A DNA stretch of 64,000 nt, taken from assembly GCF_001426945.1 (NCBI RefSeq), contig NZ_LMFS01000001.1, positions 2,748,922 through 2,812,921 of the forward strand. The letters are read 5' to 3'. Source of the DNA: Pseudolabrys sp. Root1462 (GTDB lineage: Bacteria > Pseudomonadota > Alphaproteobacteria > Rhizobiales > Xanthobacteraceae). Shown piece by piece: positions 33,774-42,162 of the stretch. A program made the translations under genes and the position numbers. The notes below the pieces were generated by a model. It saw nothing but the letters and a program-made list of their open reading frames with translations, had not been told where the DNA came from and did not search any database. How positions within the stretch are numbered: the first letter of the stretch is position 1; each line of letters begins with the position of its first letter.

Positions 33774-33889
33774 TTATCTCTCGACAACCGGTCGCGTAAA
33801 AGCACCACTCTCTTAACGCTAAGTCGAAGATGGTGGCCGGTCGGAGATTCTCAATAGTGCACAAAGCCGCTTATGCGGCGCGCGGTCAT

Positions 33890-33967
33890 CATCGTACCAT
33901 CAATGGCGAAATTATTTATGCTCGCGCCTGTTGGCGAACGCGTATGGAAAGCGTGAGTGGTACGATG
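33890..33967. promoter_or_regulatory. Paired 10-base inverted repeat in the polysaccharide promoter region
   Basis: CATCGTACCA (33890-33899) and its exact complement TGGTACGATG (33958-33967) are 58 bases apart, within the 235-base gap upstream of the small membrane protein gene. Two sites on opposite faces could bind one regulator by DNA looping. A small hairpin (GCCGC, TTAT, GCGGC) lies just to the left at about 33867-33880. Confidence 0.4.
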
Positions 33968-34008
33968 GCACGCATTTCATATAAAACAGCGCGGTAGAAA
34001 TGACGACC

Positions 34009-34338
34009 CTACGGGTCTTTTCGCGCCTTGTTTAATCGGCCAACGCCGCAAATGACGGCCCCAAAGGCAATCAGCTGGAGCGTTGGATACGAGATGAGTG
34101 CGGCCAGGACTGCCCATGAGGCGGCAATCAGTATGACATCCTGGGCCGAGGTGAAAGCATTCTCGCCCTTCACCTTCGCCGGGGCAGCGACACCGGCATC
34201 ATGACTAATAATTTGTGGCGCCTCGTCGCAATCCATATCAACGCCCCGCCGTCGAAGACTGTGCAACAAGATTTGTCTATCGGGCGGCGATAAAGATCGC
34301 GTGGCGTGCATGCTCTCAAGTTGATTGGCCATGCACAC
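34009..34338 (-). CDS. Hypothetical membrane protein
   Basis: Up to 109 residues from the GTG at 34338, or 107 from the ATG at 34332. The N-terminal 60 residues are polar; then a hydrophobic pair of segments (about 70-100, VILIAASWAVLAALISY) and a short basic tail RLNKARKDP. No family is recognised. No good ribosome site. Located upstream of the polysaccharide operon on the same strand with a 235-base gap. Confidence 0.45.
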   Translation of the reverse strand: MCMANQLESMHATRSLSPPDRQILLHSLRRRGVDMDCDEAPQIISHDAGVAAPAKVKGENAFTSAQDVILIAASWAVLAALISYPTLQLIAFGAVICGVGRLNKARKDP

Positions 34339-34620
34339 GCATTATTAATCAACCCGGGACGGCGGTGGCGCCGTGCGCAGACTTGCCCTGCAACACCTCG
34401 CTGCATCGATTGCCGGCCGCTGCACTAGGCCTTCCATTCATCGCTGACGTCGATCCAAGATCGTTGGGACGCGACGCGCCATTGATTGGCGCACGGCGCC
34501 ACTACTCGAAATTTTGGCTCGCCCTGCGGCAGTCGCAAATGATGGAAGCGGGCCGCGACACCAAGACGCGCGAACGCCGCCCCCGATCGCAAGGACGGAG
34601 GCGGCATCGATCGGCACGGC

Positions 34621-34893
34621 TCAGCGCGAACCCAGTCCGATGAGCGAGCGGTCGAACACCATGTGGACCTTGCCTTTGTGCTGGAACATCACGGTCCCCG
34701 GCTGAAGCTCCTGGGCGCGCGCCATCATGGCGTCGTCGATCTTCAGGTTGATGATCCGCGGCTCGCCGTCCTTGCCGACGGCGTAGCCCTGGTTCGGGCC
34801 CATGAGCCAGTTGCCGGCATCATTGGCAAACGCAACGGCGCCAAGCGTCAGCATGAAGCCGGCCGCCATCGCAATCTTATTGAGTCGGGACAT
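34621..34893 (-). CDS. Small periplasmic hypothetical protein
   Basis: 90 residues with a clear signal peptide (residues 1-23, MLTLGAVAFA then N). The mature part, about 67 residues, is mixed (GNWLMGPNQGYAVGKDGEPR, then IINLKIDDAMMARAQELQPG). A good ribosome site, GGAG, precedes the ATG at 34893. I do not recognise the family. It is divergent from the 35152 gene with a 258-base spacer. Confidence 0.65.
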   Translation of the reverse strand: MSRLNKIAMAAGFMLTLGAVAFANDAGNWLMGPNQGYAVGKDGEPRIINLKIDDAMMARAQELQPGTVMFQHKGKVHMVFDRSLIGLGSR

Positions 34894-35151
34894 TGAGCAT
34901 CTCCATCCATGTGAAAACGGGGTTGTCGACGCCGCGGACCCTATTCAATCGGAGACAGCTCTTCTTTTTTGTTCCACCTCTCTTTTCGGAATCGACAGGT
35001 CGTCGTCGCCGACGCCGCACATACCTTCGTATGAAACAACGAGCCGGGCGCACGATTCCCTTCAAGGCCCGTCGGCAGCAGAACAACGACACATAAGCGA
35101 TTGGCGCTCGAGCGCGCGTCGTCAGCGACCACCTGCGAGAGGACGTGACAC

Positions 35152-35388
35152 ATGAGCCGGATGTTTGCGCTGTTGCTCCTGTCGATGCTTACCCTGTCCG
35201 CTGGATCGGCAAGCGCCGCCGACAACTCGGCGCTTCGCCTGCCGCCGGAACGACCGTTCGTGGCGCCGCCCGACGAACGACAGCCGACGCTGCGCAGCCT
35301 GCCGCAGGATCTCGCGCATAGCGAAGGCAAGCGGACGCAGGGCCAAAAGGATTTGGACAAGGCGCTTCGGATCTGTCGCGACTGCTGA
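35152..35388 (+). CDS. Small secreted hypothetical protein
   Basis: 78 residues with a signal peptide (1-23, ending ASAADN). The mature part is Pro- and Arg-rich (LRLPPERPFVAPPDERQPTL) and ends ALRICRDC. AGAGGA lies before the ATG. No family is recognised; a short lifetime or partner-bound periplasmic role is possible. It is followed by tRNA-Gln on the opposite strand. Confidence 0.6.
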   Translation: MSRMFALLLLSMLTLSAGSASAADNSALRLPPERPFVAPPDERQPTLRSLPQDLAHSEGKRTQGQKDLDKALRICRDC

Positions 35389-35455
35389 GCCGGCGAACGC
35401 GGCGCGCCGCGTCAACGCCGCTCACCACATCGCCAAAGGAGAAAGCCGGACGGCT

Positions 35456-35530
35456 TGGCTGGGGCGGGAGGGATCGAACCTCCGAATGGCGGAATCAAAA
35501 TCCGCTGCCTTACCGCTTGGCTACGCCCCA
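35456..35530 (-). tRNA. tRNA-Gln (anticodon TTG), CCA encoded
   Basis: On the minus strand the acceptor stem TGGGGCG (35530-35524) pairs with CGCCCCA (35466-35460). It is followed by discriminator G and an encoded CCA (35458-35456). The anticodon stem pairs GCGGA with TCCGC around the loop TTTTGAT, giving anticodon TTG for glutamine. The T-loop has the invariant GGTTCGATCC. The 3' end faces the low-GC polysaccharide region. Confidence 0.95.
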
Positions 35531-35686
35531 ATGCGCCGGAAAGAGCCCAAAACCTGACACTCGGTCATGAACGGGCCGGACCATAGCGGCGCCGCCCGGC
35601 ATCCGCAACGGACCTCTAAACCCTTGACCACAAATCCTTTCCCGCCGCGCTTGGACCTGCGGACGGGGCCCGCTAGATTGCCCGCC

Positions 35687-37411
35687 ATGACATATCGCGC
35701 CCCCGTTGCCGACATCGCTTTCGCCCTCAAATACGCCGCCGGCCTCAAGGCCGCCCTCGACGAGGGCCTCTACGGCGACCTCGACGAACCGACCGTGGAT
35801 TCGGTGCTGGAAGAGGCCGGAAAGTTCGCTTCCGACGTCATCGCGCCGCTCAACAGCGTGGGGGACAAGTTCGGCACACCGTTCAAGGACGGCAATGTCA
35901 CCACCCCGCCGGGCTGGAAGGAGGCCTACACCTCCTGGGCCGCCGCCGGCTGGAACGGCCTTGCCTCCCCCGCCGATTTCGGCGGCCAGGAACTGCCGCA
36001 CGCCGTCAACGCCGCCTGCATCGAGATGTGGAACGCCGCCTCCATGGCCTTCGGCATCGGCCCGGTGCTGACCATGGCCGCGGTCGATGCGCTGCACGCC
36101 TATGGCAGCGACGAGCTCAAGCGGAAATATCTCGAGAAGCTGATCAGCGGCGAATGGATGGGCACGATGCAGCTCACCGAGCCGCAGGCCGGTTCCGACG
36201 TCGGCGCGCTGCGCACCAAGGCCGAGCGCGCCGGCGACGGCACGTACCGCATCACCGGCTCGAAGATCTTCATCACCTATGGTGAGCACGACCTCACCGA
36301 CAACATCATCCACTTCGTGCTCGCCCGCCTGCCCGACGCGCCACCCGGCACCAAGGGCATTTCGCTGTTCCTGGTGCCGAAAGTTATGCCCGACGGTTCG
36401 CGCAACGACGTGCGCGCGCATTCGCTCGAGCACAAGCTCGGCATTCACGCCTCGCCGACCTGCACCATGGTCTATGGCGATAAGGGCGGCGCCGTCGGCT
36501 GGATCATCGGCGAAGAGCACAAGGGCATGCTGTGCATGTTCACGATGATGAATCGCGCCCGTCTCGCCGTCGGCCTGCAGGGCGTGGCGATCGCCGAACG
36601 CGCGTTGCAGCAGGCACACGCCTATGCGCGCGAGCGCAAGCAGATGGGCAAGACGATCATCGAATATCCGGACGTCAAGCGCATGCTGCTGACGATGCGC
36701 TCGCTGACCGGCGCGGCGCGCGCCATCTGCTACGCGACCGGCGTCGCGCTCGACCGCTCGATCCGCAGCAAGGATGAGGCCGCGCGCACCAAGGCGCTGG
36801 CGCGTTGCTCGCTGCTCACCCCGGTGGCGAAGGCCTTCTCCACCGATATCGGCATCGAGGTCGCCTCGCTCGGCGTGCAGGTGCATGGCGGCATGGGCTT
36901 CATCGAGGAGACCGGCGCGGCGCAGCACTATCGCGACGCCCGCATCGCCGCGATCTACGAAGGCACCAACGGCATCCAGGCGATCGATCTCGTCACACGC
37001 AAGGTGCCGCTCGAAGGCGGCAACACCGTGCGGCTCTACATCAACGAGTTGCGGGAGATCGTGAAGGCGGTGCAGGCCAGCAATGTACCGACCTTCGGCG
37101 AAACCGGCGCGCGCCTGAATGAGGCGATCGACAGCCTGGAGCGCGCGACGCAATGGCTGCTGTCGCAGAAAACCTCGGACACGACGCTGGCCGGCGCCAC
37201 GCCCTATCTCAGGCTGTTCGGCAACGCCGCCGGCGGCTGTATGCTGGCCGAGCAGGCGCTGATTGCGCTGCGCGAGAACGAAGACGGCGCCGCGCGCACG
37301 GCACTGGCGCGCTTCTTCGCCGAGAACATCGCGGTGACATCGAGCGGGTTGGAGCGCAGCGTCACCGAAGGCGCGCAAAGCATTACCGACGCCGAAGCGG
37401 CGCTGGCGTAA
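35687..37411 (+). CDS. Acyl-CoA dehydrogenase (long DmdC-like subgroup)
   Basis: 574 residues, FAD-dependent. ITGSKIFITYGEHDL and GEEHKGMLCMFTMMN are the flavin-contact regions. The catalytic base is Glu425 in IYEGTNGIQAIDL. The extra C-terminal domain (about 450-574) and the length mark the subgroup that includes 3-methylmercaptopropionyl-CoA dehydrogenase, so the substrate is probably not a plain fatty acyl-CoA. The start is the ATG at 35687 (MTYRAPVADI), where family similarity begins; the frame is open upstream. No partner CoA-ligase is adjacent; one at 62395 is far away. Confidence 0.92.
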   Translation: MTYRAPVADIAFALKYAAGLKAALDEGLYGDLDEPTVDSVLEEAGKFASDVIAPLNSVGDKFGTPFKDGNVTTPPGWKEAYTSWAAAGWNGLASPADFGGQELPHAVNAACIEMWNAASMAFGIGPVLTMAAVDALHAYGSDELKRKYLEKLISGEWMGTMQLTEPQAGSDVGALRTKAERAGDGTYRITGSKIFITYGEHDLTDNIIHFVLARLPDAPPGTKGISLFLVPKVMPDGSRNDVRAHSLEHKLGIHASPTCTMVYGDKGGAVGWIIGEEHKGMLCMFTMMNRARLAVGLQGVAIAERALQQAHAYARERKQMGKTIIEYPDVKRMLLTMRSLTGAARAICYATGVALDRSIRSKDEAARTKALARCSLLTPVAKAFSTDIGIEVASLGVQVHGGMGFIEETGAAQHYRDARIAAIYEGTNGIQAIDLVTRKVPLEGGNTVRLYINELREIVKAVQASNVPTFGETGARLNEAIDSLERATQWLLSQKTSDTTLAGATPYLRLFGNAAGGCMLAEQALIALRENEDGAARTALARFFAENIAVTSSGLERSVTEGAQSITDAEAALA

Positions 37412-37412
37412 G

Positions 37413-37479
37413 ACTCCGCTCGTCCCCGCGAAGCGGGGACCCAGAGCTGGATTCCCGCTTAGGCGGGAATGAACGGAGT
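37413..37479. repeat. Cloverleaf-like palindromic repeat after the acyl-CoA dehydrogenase gene
   Basis: Outer stem ACTCCG/CGGAGT (37413-37418 and 37474-37479) encloses two perfect hairpins: GTCCCCGC/GCGGGGAC (37422-37429 and 37433-37440) and ATTCCCGC/GCGGGAAT (37451-37458 and 37463-37470). It is a three-way junction. Three T residues follow, so it may also end the transcript. It starts two bases after the stop codon. Confidence 0.75.
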
Positions 37480-37515
37480 TTTGCGGGGCTCACAGCGCGC
37501 TACGCACGCGGTACC

Positions 37516-37932
37516 TCACGGCAGGCGGCCGCCTTCGAAATCGAATTGCCAGCCGGCGTCGGTGACGGCCTTCTCGGCCGCGCCGCGGACCTGTCCGTAA
37601 TTTACGGTGCCGCCGCCGGACGCCGATGCATCCGTGCGGCTGCCCGAGCGCGTCCAGCCGCTGGTCGTCGTTACTTCGACCGACAGGGTTGGCGGCGGCA
37701 TGCCCCAGCTCTTCTCCAGGACGACCTCGCGGAAGTGCGCCGTCCGGGCGGCCTCGTCGAAGCGGCAGGACATGCGGTAGGTGACCTTGCGGCTGCCGAG
37801 CCACCACTTGGCAAGGATCTTCTCGGCCTCACCGGCCAGCCCGCCATTCTTGTCGGTCACGGCGATACCGGCCGCGGCCAGCGCGGTTCTCACGCTGGCT
37901 TTTAAGTCGGCGGCTGCGGCTGGCGTCTGCAT
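37516..37932 (-). CDS. Conserved hypothetical protein
   Basis: 138 residues, no signal peptide. Features include AEKILAKWWLGSRKVTYRMS, FREVVLEKSWGMPPPTLSVE and a Gly/Ser loop. The pattern of strands suggests a small beta-rich soluble domain. Similar proteins seem common in the Bradyrhizobium group, but I cannot give a function. It stands alone between convergent and divergent neighbours. Confidence 0.6.
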   Translation of the reverse strand: MQTPAAAADLKASVRTALAAAGIAVTDKNGGLAGEAEKILAKWWLGSRKVTYRMSCRFDEAARTAHFREVVLEKSWGMPPPTLSVEVTTTSGWTRSGSRTDASASGGGTVNYGQVRGAAEKAVTDAGWQFDFEGGRLP

Positions 37933-38039
37933 AAGGGAAGACTAGGCAGAGCGCCAAAATCCATCTTGACCCATATCAACGCCGGGCCGGCCGCAGTAGA
38001 TTGCACAGAACTCAAAGGTCGACACATACGAGGGCGGAC

Positions 38040-38900
38040 ATGTCACTGAAGGGCAAAACCCTGTTCATTACCGGCGCATCGCGTGGCATCGGGCTCGCCA
38101 TTGCGCTGCGGGCCGCCCGTGACGGCGCCAATATCGCCATCGCCGCCAAGACCACCGAGCCGCATCCCAAGCTCGAAGGCACCATCTACAGCGCCGCCGA
38201 GGATATCGAGAAAGCCGGCGGAAAGGCGTTGCCGCTGGTCGTCGATGTGCGCGAGGAAGCCCAGGTCAAGGAAGCGCTCGACAAGACGGCGGCGCAGTTC
38301 GGCGGCCTCGACATCGTCGTCAACAATGCAAGCGCCATTTCGCTGAGCCCGGTGGCGCAGACCGACATGAAGCGCTTCGACCTGATGCACCAGATCAATG
38401 CGCGCGGCACCTTCATGGTGTCGAAATACGCCCTGCCCCATCTCGCCAAATCGGTCAGCCCGCATATCTTGATGCTGTCGCCGCCGCTCGACATGGCGCC
38501 GAAGTGGTTCGCGCCGCACACCGCCTACTCGATGGCCAAGTTCGGCATGAGCCTCGTCGTGCTCGGGCTTGCCGGCGAGCAGCACGGCAAGATCGCCGTC
38601 AACGCGCTGTGGCCGCGCACCACGATCGCCACCGCCGCGGTGAGAAACCTGCTCGGCGGCGACGCACTGATGAACATGTCGCGCACACCGGACATCCTCG
38701 CCGACGCAGCCTGGCGCATTTTCCAGAAGCCGAAGTCATTCACCGGGAACTTCCTGATCGACGACACTTTCCTCGCTGCCGAAGGCGTCACCGATTTCGA
38801 CAGGTACCGCGTTAATCCCAGCCAGCCTTTGCAGGTCGATTTCTTCGTGCCGGATTCGATCCCGGCGCCGGCGGGCGTGAGCTTGAAGGCGTTGAAGTGA
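38040..38900 (+). CDS. Short-chain dehydrogenase (HSDL2-like)
   Basis: 286 residues. TGASRGIGLAIA is the NADP-binding loop, VNNASAISLS the structural NNAG variant, and YSMAKFGMS the active-site Tyr-x3-Lys. The replacement of NNAG by NNAS and the long C-terminal extension (VNPSQPLQVDFFVPD) are typical of hydroxysteroid-dehydrogenase-like protein 2 relatives, which have unknown physiological substrates. The start is the ATG at 38040. Confidence 0.88.
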   Translation: MSLKGKTLFITGASRGIGLAIALRAARDGANIAIAAKTTEPHPKLEGTIYSAAEDIEKAGGKALPLVVDVREEAQVKEALDKTAAQFGGLDIVVNNASAISLSPVAQTDMKRFDLMHQINARGTFMVSKYALPHLAKSVSPHILMLSPPLDMAPKWFAPHTAYSMAKFGMSLVVLGLAGEQHGKIAVNALWPRTTIATAAVRNLLGGDALMNMSRTPDILADAAWRIFQKPKSFTGNFLIDDTFLAAEGVTDFDRYRVNPSQPLQVDFFVPDSIPAPAGVSLKALK

Positions 38901-38904
38901 AAAC

Positions 38905-39050
38905 CGTCGTCCCGGGCGAGCGAAAGCGAGACCCCGGACCCATAGCGACCGCTTTATCCGGGATGTGACATCGGTGGTTGTGGGTCCCCGCCATAGCGTT
39001 CTGTAAGAACGCCGTCCTTTGGACGGCCACGCGCGGCGACGACAATTGAA
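38905..39050. repeat. Composite intergenic repeat region
   Basis: Contains the GTCCCGGGCGAGCGAAAGCG-type module widespread in Bradyrhizobium-like genomes. A short hairpin lies at 38998-39010. A 7-base-pair hairpin GCCGTCC/GGACGGC lies at 39011-39027 with a TTT loop. It fills the gap between the SDR and the deacetylase-like gene; no gene is seen. Confidence 0.6.
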
Positions 39051-39080
39051 TCAACCCTGCTTCAGGGCTACATACTGAAG

Positions 39081-40010
39081 ATGTCCACTCTCCTCATCTC
39101 CCATCCTGCCTGCATCGATCACGAGGTTCCCGCCGGTCACCCCGAGCGGCCCGACCGCATGCGCGCGGTCGACGAGGCGCTCGCCGCCGAACCGTTCCAG
39201 ATGCTGGCGCGCGAGCAGGCGCCGATGGCCGACGGCGATATCGTCAGCCTCGCGCATCCGCTCGAGTATTTCGAGGCCATCCGTGAAGCCTCGCCCTCCG
39301 AAGGCATGGTGCGGATTGACGCCGACACCTCGATGTCGCCGGGCTCGTTCGAGGCGGCCTTGCGCTGTGCCGGCGGCGCCGCGCTCGCCGTCGATGAGGT
39401 GATGTCCGGCAAGGTCGCGAATGCCTTCGTCGCCACGCGGCCGCCCGGTCACCACGCCGAGACGGCGCGGCCGATGGGCTTCTGCTTCTTCAACAACGCG
39501 GCGATCGCGGCGCGCTATGCGCAGAAAAAGCACGGCATCGAACGCGCGGCCATCGTCGATTTCGACGTACATCATGGCAATGGCACGCAGGACATCTTCT
39601 GGGCCGACAACACCGTGCTTTATGAATCGACGCACGAGATGCCGCTTTATCCCGGCACCGGAGCGATTGGCGAAAGGGGCGAATTCGATACCGTCGTCAA
39701 CGCGCCGCTGCGCGCCGGCGACGGCGGCCAGCAGTTTCGCGAAGCCTTCGAGACCGTGATCCTGCCGCGGCTGCGCCGCTTCAGCCCGGATCTCATCATC
39801 ATCTCGGCCGGCTTCGACGCCCACATGCGCGATCCGCTCGCCAATCTCAATCTGCTCGAGGCCGACTATAGCTGGGCGACCAAGAAGCTGATGGAAGTGG
39901 CCGACGAGACTGCCAAGGGCCGCATCGTGTCGTTGCTCGAAGGCGGTTACGATCTGCAGGCGCTGGCGCGTTCGGTCGCCGTCCATGTCAGCGCGCTGAT
40001 GCGGGGGTAA
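39081..40010 (+). CDS. Histone deacetylase-like amidohydrolase
   Basis: 309 residues, zinc-dependent deacetylase family (AcuC/HDAC). RPPGHHAE holds the catalytic His pair, DFDVHHGNG carries Asp and His zinc ligands, and SAGFDAHMRDPL the last zinc Asp. Members deacetylate acetyl-lysine, polyamines or small amides. It sits upstream of xseB and dxs in Bradyrhizobium-like genomes; here two SDR genes lie between. The substrate is unknown. Confidence 0.92.
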   Translation: MSTLLISHPACIDHEVPAGHPERPDRMRAVDEALAAEPFQMLAREQAPMADGDIVSLAHPLEYFEAIREASPSEGMVRIDADTSMSPGSFEAALRCAGGAALAVDEVMSGKVANAFVATRPPGHHAETARPMGFCFFNNAAIAARYAQKKHGIERAAIVDFDVHHGNGTQDIFWADNTVLYESTHEMPLYPGTGAIGERGEFDTVVNAPLRAGDGGQQFREAFETVILPRLRRFSPDLIIISAGFDAHMRDPLANLNLLEADYSWATKKLMEVADETAKGRIVSLLEGGYDLQALARSVAVHVSALMRG

Positions 40011-40026
40011 CTTCGCAACGAAGATC

Positions 40027-40080
40027 ACCCCACCCCGCTCGCTTCGCTCGCGACCCTCCCCCTCCAGGGGAGGTAAGAGA
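40027..40080. repeat. Palindromic repeat, partial copy of the livK/livH element
   Basis: Hairpin CCTCCCC/GGGGAGG (40055-40061 and 40067-40073), preceded by CGCTCGCTTCGCTCGCG. Similar to the element at 7030-7149. It sits between convergent genes and may terminate both. Confidence 0.6.
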
Positions 40081-40085
40081 GCAAC

Positions 40086-40817
40086 TTACCGCGCCGTCAG
40101 CCCGCCATCGATCGGCAGATCCGTGCCGGTAATGAAGGCGCTCTGATCCGACAATAAATAGAGACACAGCGCGGCGACTTCCGACGGCTTGCCCATACGG
40201 CCGAGCGGAATTTCGGCGCTCATCTTTTCCATCGCACCCTGCGGGTCGCGCGCGGTCTTCGCGATATCGTCAACCATCGGACCTTCGAGGAACGCCGGAC
40301 ACACGGCGTTGCAGCGGATCGGCGGTTTGTTGCGCGCGCCGAGCAGCGCCACCGATTTGGTCAGCAGCGACACTCCACCCTTCGACGCGTTGTAGGCGGC
40401 GAGGTTGTGGCCGCCGACCAGTCCCGACACCGACGACAGATTGACGATCGAGCCGCCGCGTTCCTTCAGCAGCGGAAAGGCGTATTTGCAGCCGAGAAAG
40501 GTGCCGTCGAGATTGATCGACAGTACGCGCCGCCAAGTTGTGAAGTCGAGCTTCTCGATGCTGCCGATGGCGACGATGCCGGCGGCATTGACCACGCCGT
40601 CGAGCCGGCCGTGGCGCTGGCGTATGTCGGCCACGACGCGCTGCCAGTCCGCTTCCGACGTGACGTCAAGCGTCATGTCGGCGCCCTTGAGATCGGTCGA
40701 AATCGCGACGCCGCCGGCCGCGCGCACCCCGGCGATGACGGATGCGCCGACGGCGCCAGCCGCACCGGTCACGAGAATGATCTTGTCCTTGAGTGAGTCC
40801 ACACGCGTTTCTTTCAT
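40086..40817 (-). CDS. Short-chain dehydrogenase/reductase
   Basis: About 243 residues. VTGAAGAVGASV is the nucleotide loop (a variant of TGxxxGxG). VNAAGIVAIGS replaces the usual NNAG, and YNASKGGVSLL is the active-site Tyr-Lys pair. The C-terminal GTDLPIDGGL is typical. The start is ATG 40817 (MKETRVDSLKDK), preferred over 40847 because the latter would leave only six bases to the divergent gene. Substrate not known. Confidence 0.87.
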   Translation of the reverse strand: MKETRVDSLKDKIILVTGAAGAVGASVIAGVRAAGGVAISTDLKGADMTLDVTSEADWQRVVADIRQRHGRLDGVVNAAGIVAIGSIEKLDFTTWRRVLSINLDGTFLGCKYAFPLLKERGGSIVNLSSVSGLVGGHNLAAYNASKGGVSLLTKSVALLGARNKPPIRCNAVCPAFLEGPMVDDIAKTARDPQGAMEKMSAEIPLGRMGKPSEVAALCLYLLSDQSAFITGTDLPIDGGLTAR

Positions 40818-40853
40818 TGCCTTGTCGCGGCATTCTGTTGCATTCACTCAAGG

Positions 40854-41666
40854 ATGTCACCCAACGGATCGTCCCTCAGGCCCGTCTGCCTGATCACCGG
40901 CGCCAGCGCCGGGATCGGCGCCGAGCTGGCACGCATCTTCGCCGCGCACGGCCACCATGTCGTGCTGACGGCGCGGCACGAAGCGACCTTGAACGCGGTG
41001 GCCGACAGCATTGCCGCGGCCGGCGCGCCGCGGCCGCACGTCGTCGCGGCCGATCTGACGCAAGCGGACGGCATCGAACGGCTGGCGCAGGCGCTGGTGG
41101 CCGCAGGTCTCGAACCGGCTTATCTCGTCAACAATGCCGGCTTCGGCCTGGTCGGCGACGCCGCCGTCATCGACCGCGCCGAACAGCTCAGGATGATCGA
41201 CCTCAACAACCGCGCGCTGACCGACCTCACGCTACGCTTCATCGGCAGCGTCACGCGGCGCAGAGGCGGCATCCTCAATGTCGCTTCGATCGCGGCGTTC
41301 CTGCCCGGCCCGGGCATGGCCGTCTATCACGCCTCGAAAGCCTATGTGCTTTCGCTGAGCGAGGCGTTGCACGAGGAGTTGAAGGACGACGGCGTCCGCG
41401 TCTGCGCGCTGTGTCCGGGCCCGTCGCCGGCGACCGGATTCTTCCGCCGCGCCGGGCTGCCGGCCGGCTATTTCCCCGCGGCGCTGATGCGCGACGCGGC
41501 CAGCATCGCGCGCGCCGGGTATGACGGCTTCATGGGCGGGCACCGCGTCGTCGTGCCGGGCAAGCCGAACCGCATCGTCACGCTGCTGCCGCGGCTGCTG
41601 CCGCGCGGACTGATCCGGGCGGCGGGCGACTGGCGCTGGCGGCGCAAGCGGCGGGCGCTTATGTGA
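40854..41666 (+). CDS. Short-chain dehydrogenase/reductase (DltE-like)
   Basis: 270 residues. TGASAGIGAELARIF, LVNNAGFGLVGD and YHASKAYVLSLSEALHEEL are the canonical motifs. The C-terminal region (LLPRLLPRGLIRAAG, then a basic end RRKRRA) resembles membrane-associated SDRs of the DltE/YqjQ group. Divergent from the other SDR with about 36 bases between starts, so the promoters overlap. Confidence 0.88.
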   Translation: MSPNGSSLRPVCLITGASAGIGAELARIFAAHGHHVVLTARHEATLNAVADSIAAAGAPRPHVVAADLTQADGIERLAQALVAAGLEPAYLVNNAGFGLVGDAAVIDRAEQLRMIDLNNRALTDLTLRFIGSVTRRRGGILNVASIAAFLPGPGMAVYHASKAYVLSLSEALHEELKDDGVRVCALCPGPSPATGFFRRAGLPAGYFPAALMRDAASIARAGYDGFMGGHRVVVPGKPNRIVTLLPRLLPRGLIRAAGDWRWRRKRRALM

Positions 41667-41742
41667 ATAACGTGGGGCCGCGGCCCTATCCCCCGAGCGG
41701 CCAGGCCATTAGGATGCCGCCCGCAGAAGGACACCGAGACCG

Positions 41743-41994
41743 ATGGCCGAGACCTCCAACACCGACATCAAAAAACTGACGTTCGAGCGCGCCATCGAAG
41801 AACTCGAATCGATTGTGAAACGCCTCGAGGAAGGCAAGGTGCCGCTCGAGGAGTCGGTGGCGATCTACGAGCGCGGCGAAGGCCTGAAGTCCCGCTGCGA
41901 GGAACTGCTGCGCCAGGCCGAGGCCCGGGTCGAAAAGATCACCCTCGATGCCTCCGGCAAACCGGCCGGAACCACGCCCCTCGACGTCGATTAG
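41743..41994 (+). CDS. xseB: Exodeoxyribonuclease VII small subunit
   Basis: 83 residues. LTFERAIEELESIVKRLEEG and the later YERGEGLKSRCEELLRQAEARVEKI are the XseB family core, an antiparallel coiled coil that binds XseA. The complex degrades single-stranded DNA. It is directly upstream of dxs, as in many proteobacteria. The large subunit is not in the window. Confidence 0.95.
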   Translation: MAETSNTDIKKLTFERAIEELESIVKRLEEGKVPLEESVAIYERGEGLKSRCEELLRQAEARVEKITLDASGKPAGTTPLDVD

Positions 41995-41997
41995 CCC

Positions 41998-42048
41998 CGG
42001 CAAGCCTTCTGGCCCGGCAAGCCTTCTGGCCCAGCAAGTCTGCGGGTC
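41998..42048. repeat. Short tandem repeat between xseB and dxs
   Basis: Two exact copies of a 17-base unit, CGGCAAGCCTTCTGGCC (41998-42014 and 42015-42031), and a third decayed copy to about 42044. It is non-coding and lies just after the xseB stop. Confidence 0.8.
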
Positions 42049-42162
42049 GGCCGCCCGGGGCCGCGAATTGCCCCGCCCGGTCAAACTGGTGTAAGCCATA
42101 AAAACGGCACCGGAACGCCGTACCGGGGCTGAAATACGTCATTGCGACGACCGGAGTTCCTT

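Noticed and set aside
33592-33864. A 90-codon Cys/Arg/His-rich frame overlapping the 52-residue membrane protein
   Set aside because: Composition is typical of an out-of-frame shadow; the 52-residue frame has membrane-protein character and a ribosome site.
34339-34620. A gene in the 282-base gap between two small hypothetical genes
   Set aside because: The short frames there have no ribosome site, no family-like pattern and inconsistent codon bias.
35389-35686. A protein gene reading through the tRNA-Gln region
   Set aside because: The open frame upstream of the acyl-CoA dehydrogenase ATG has no family similarity and the tRNA structure is complete.
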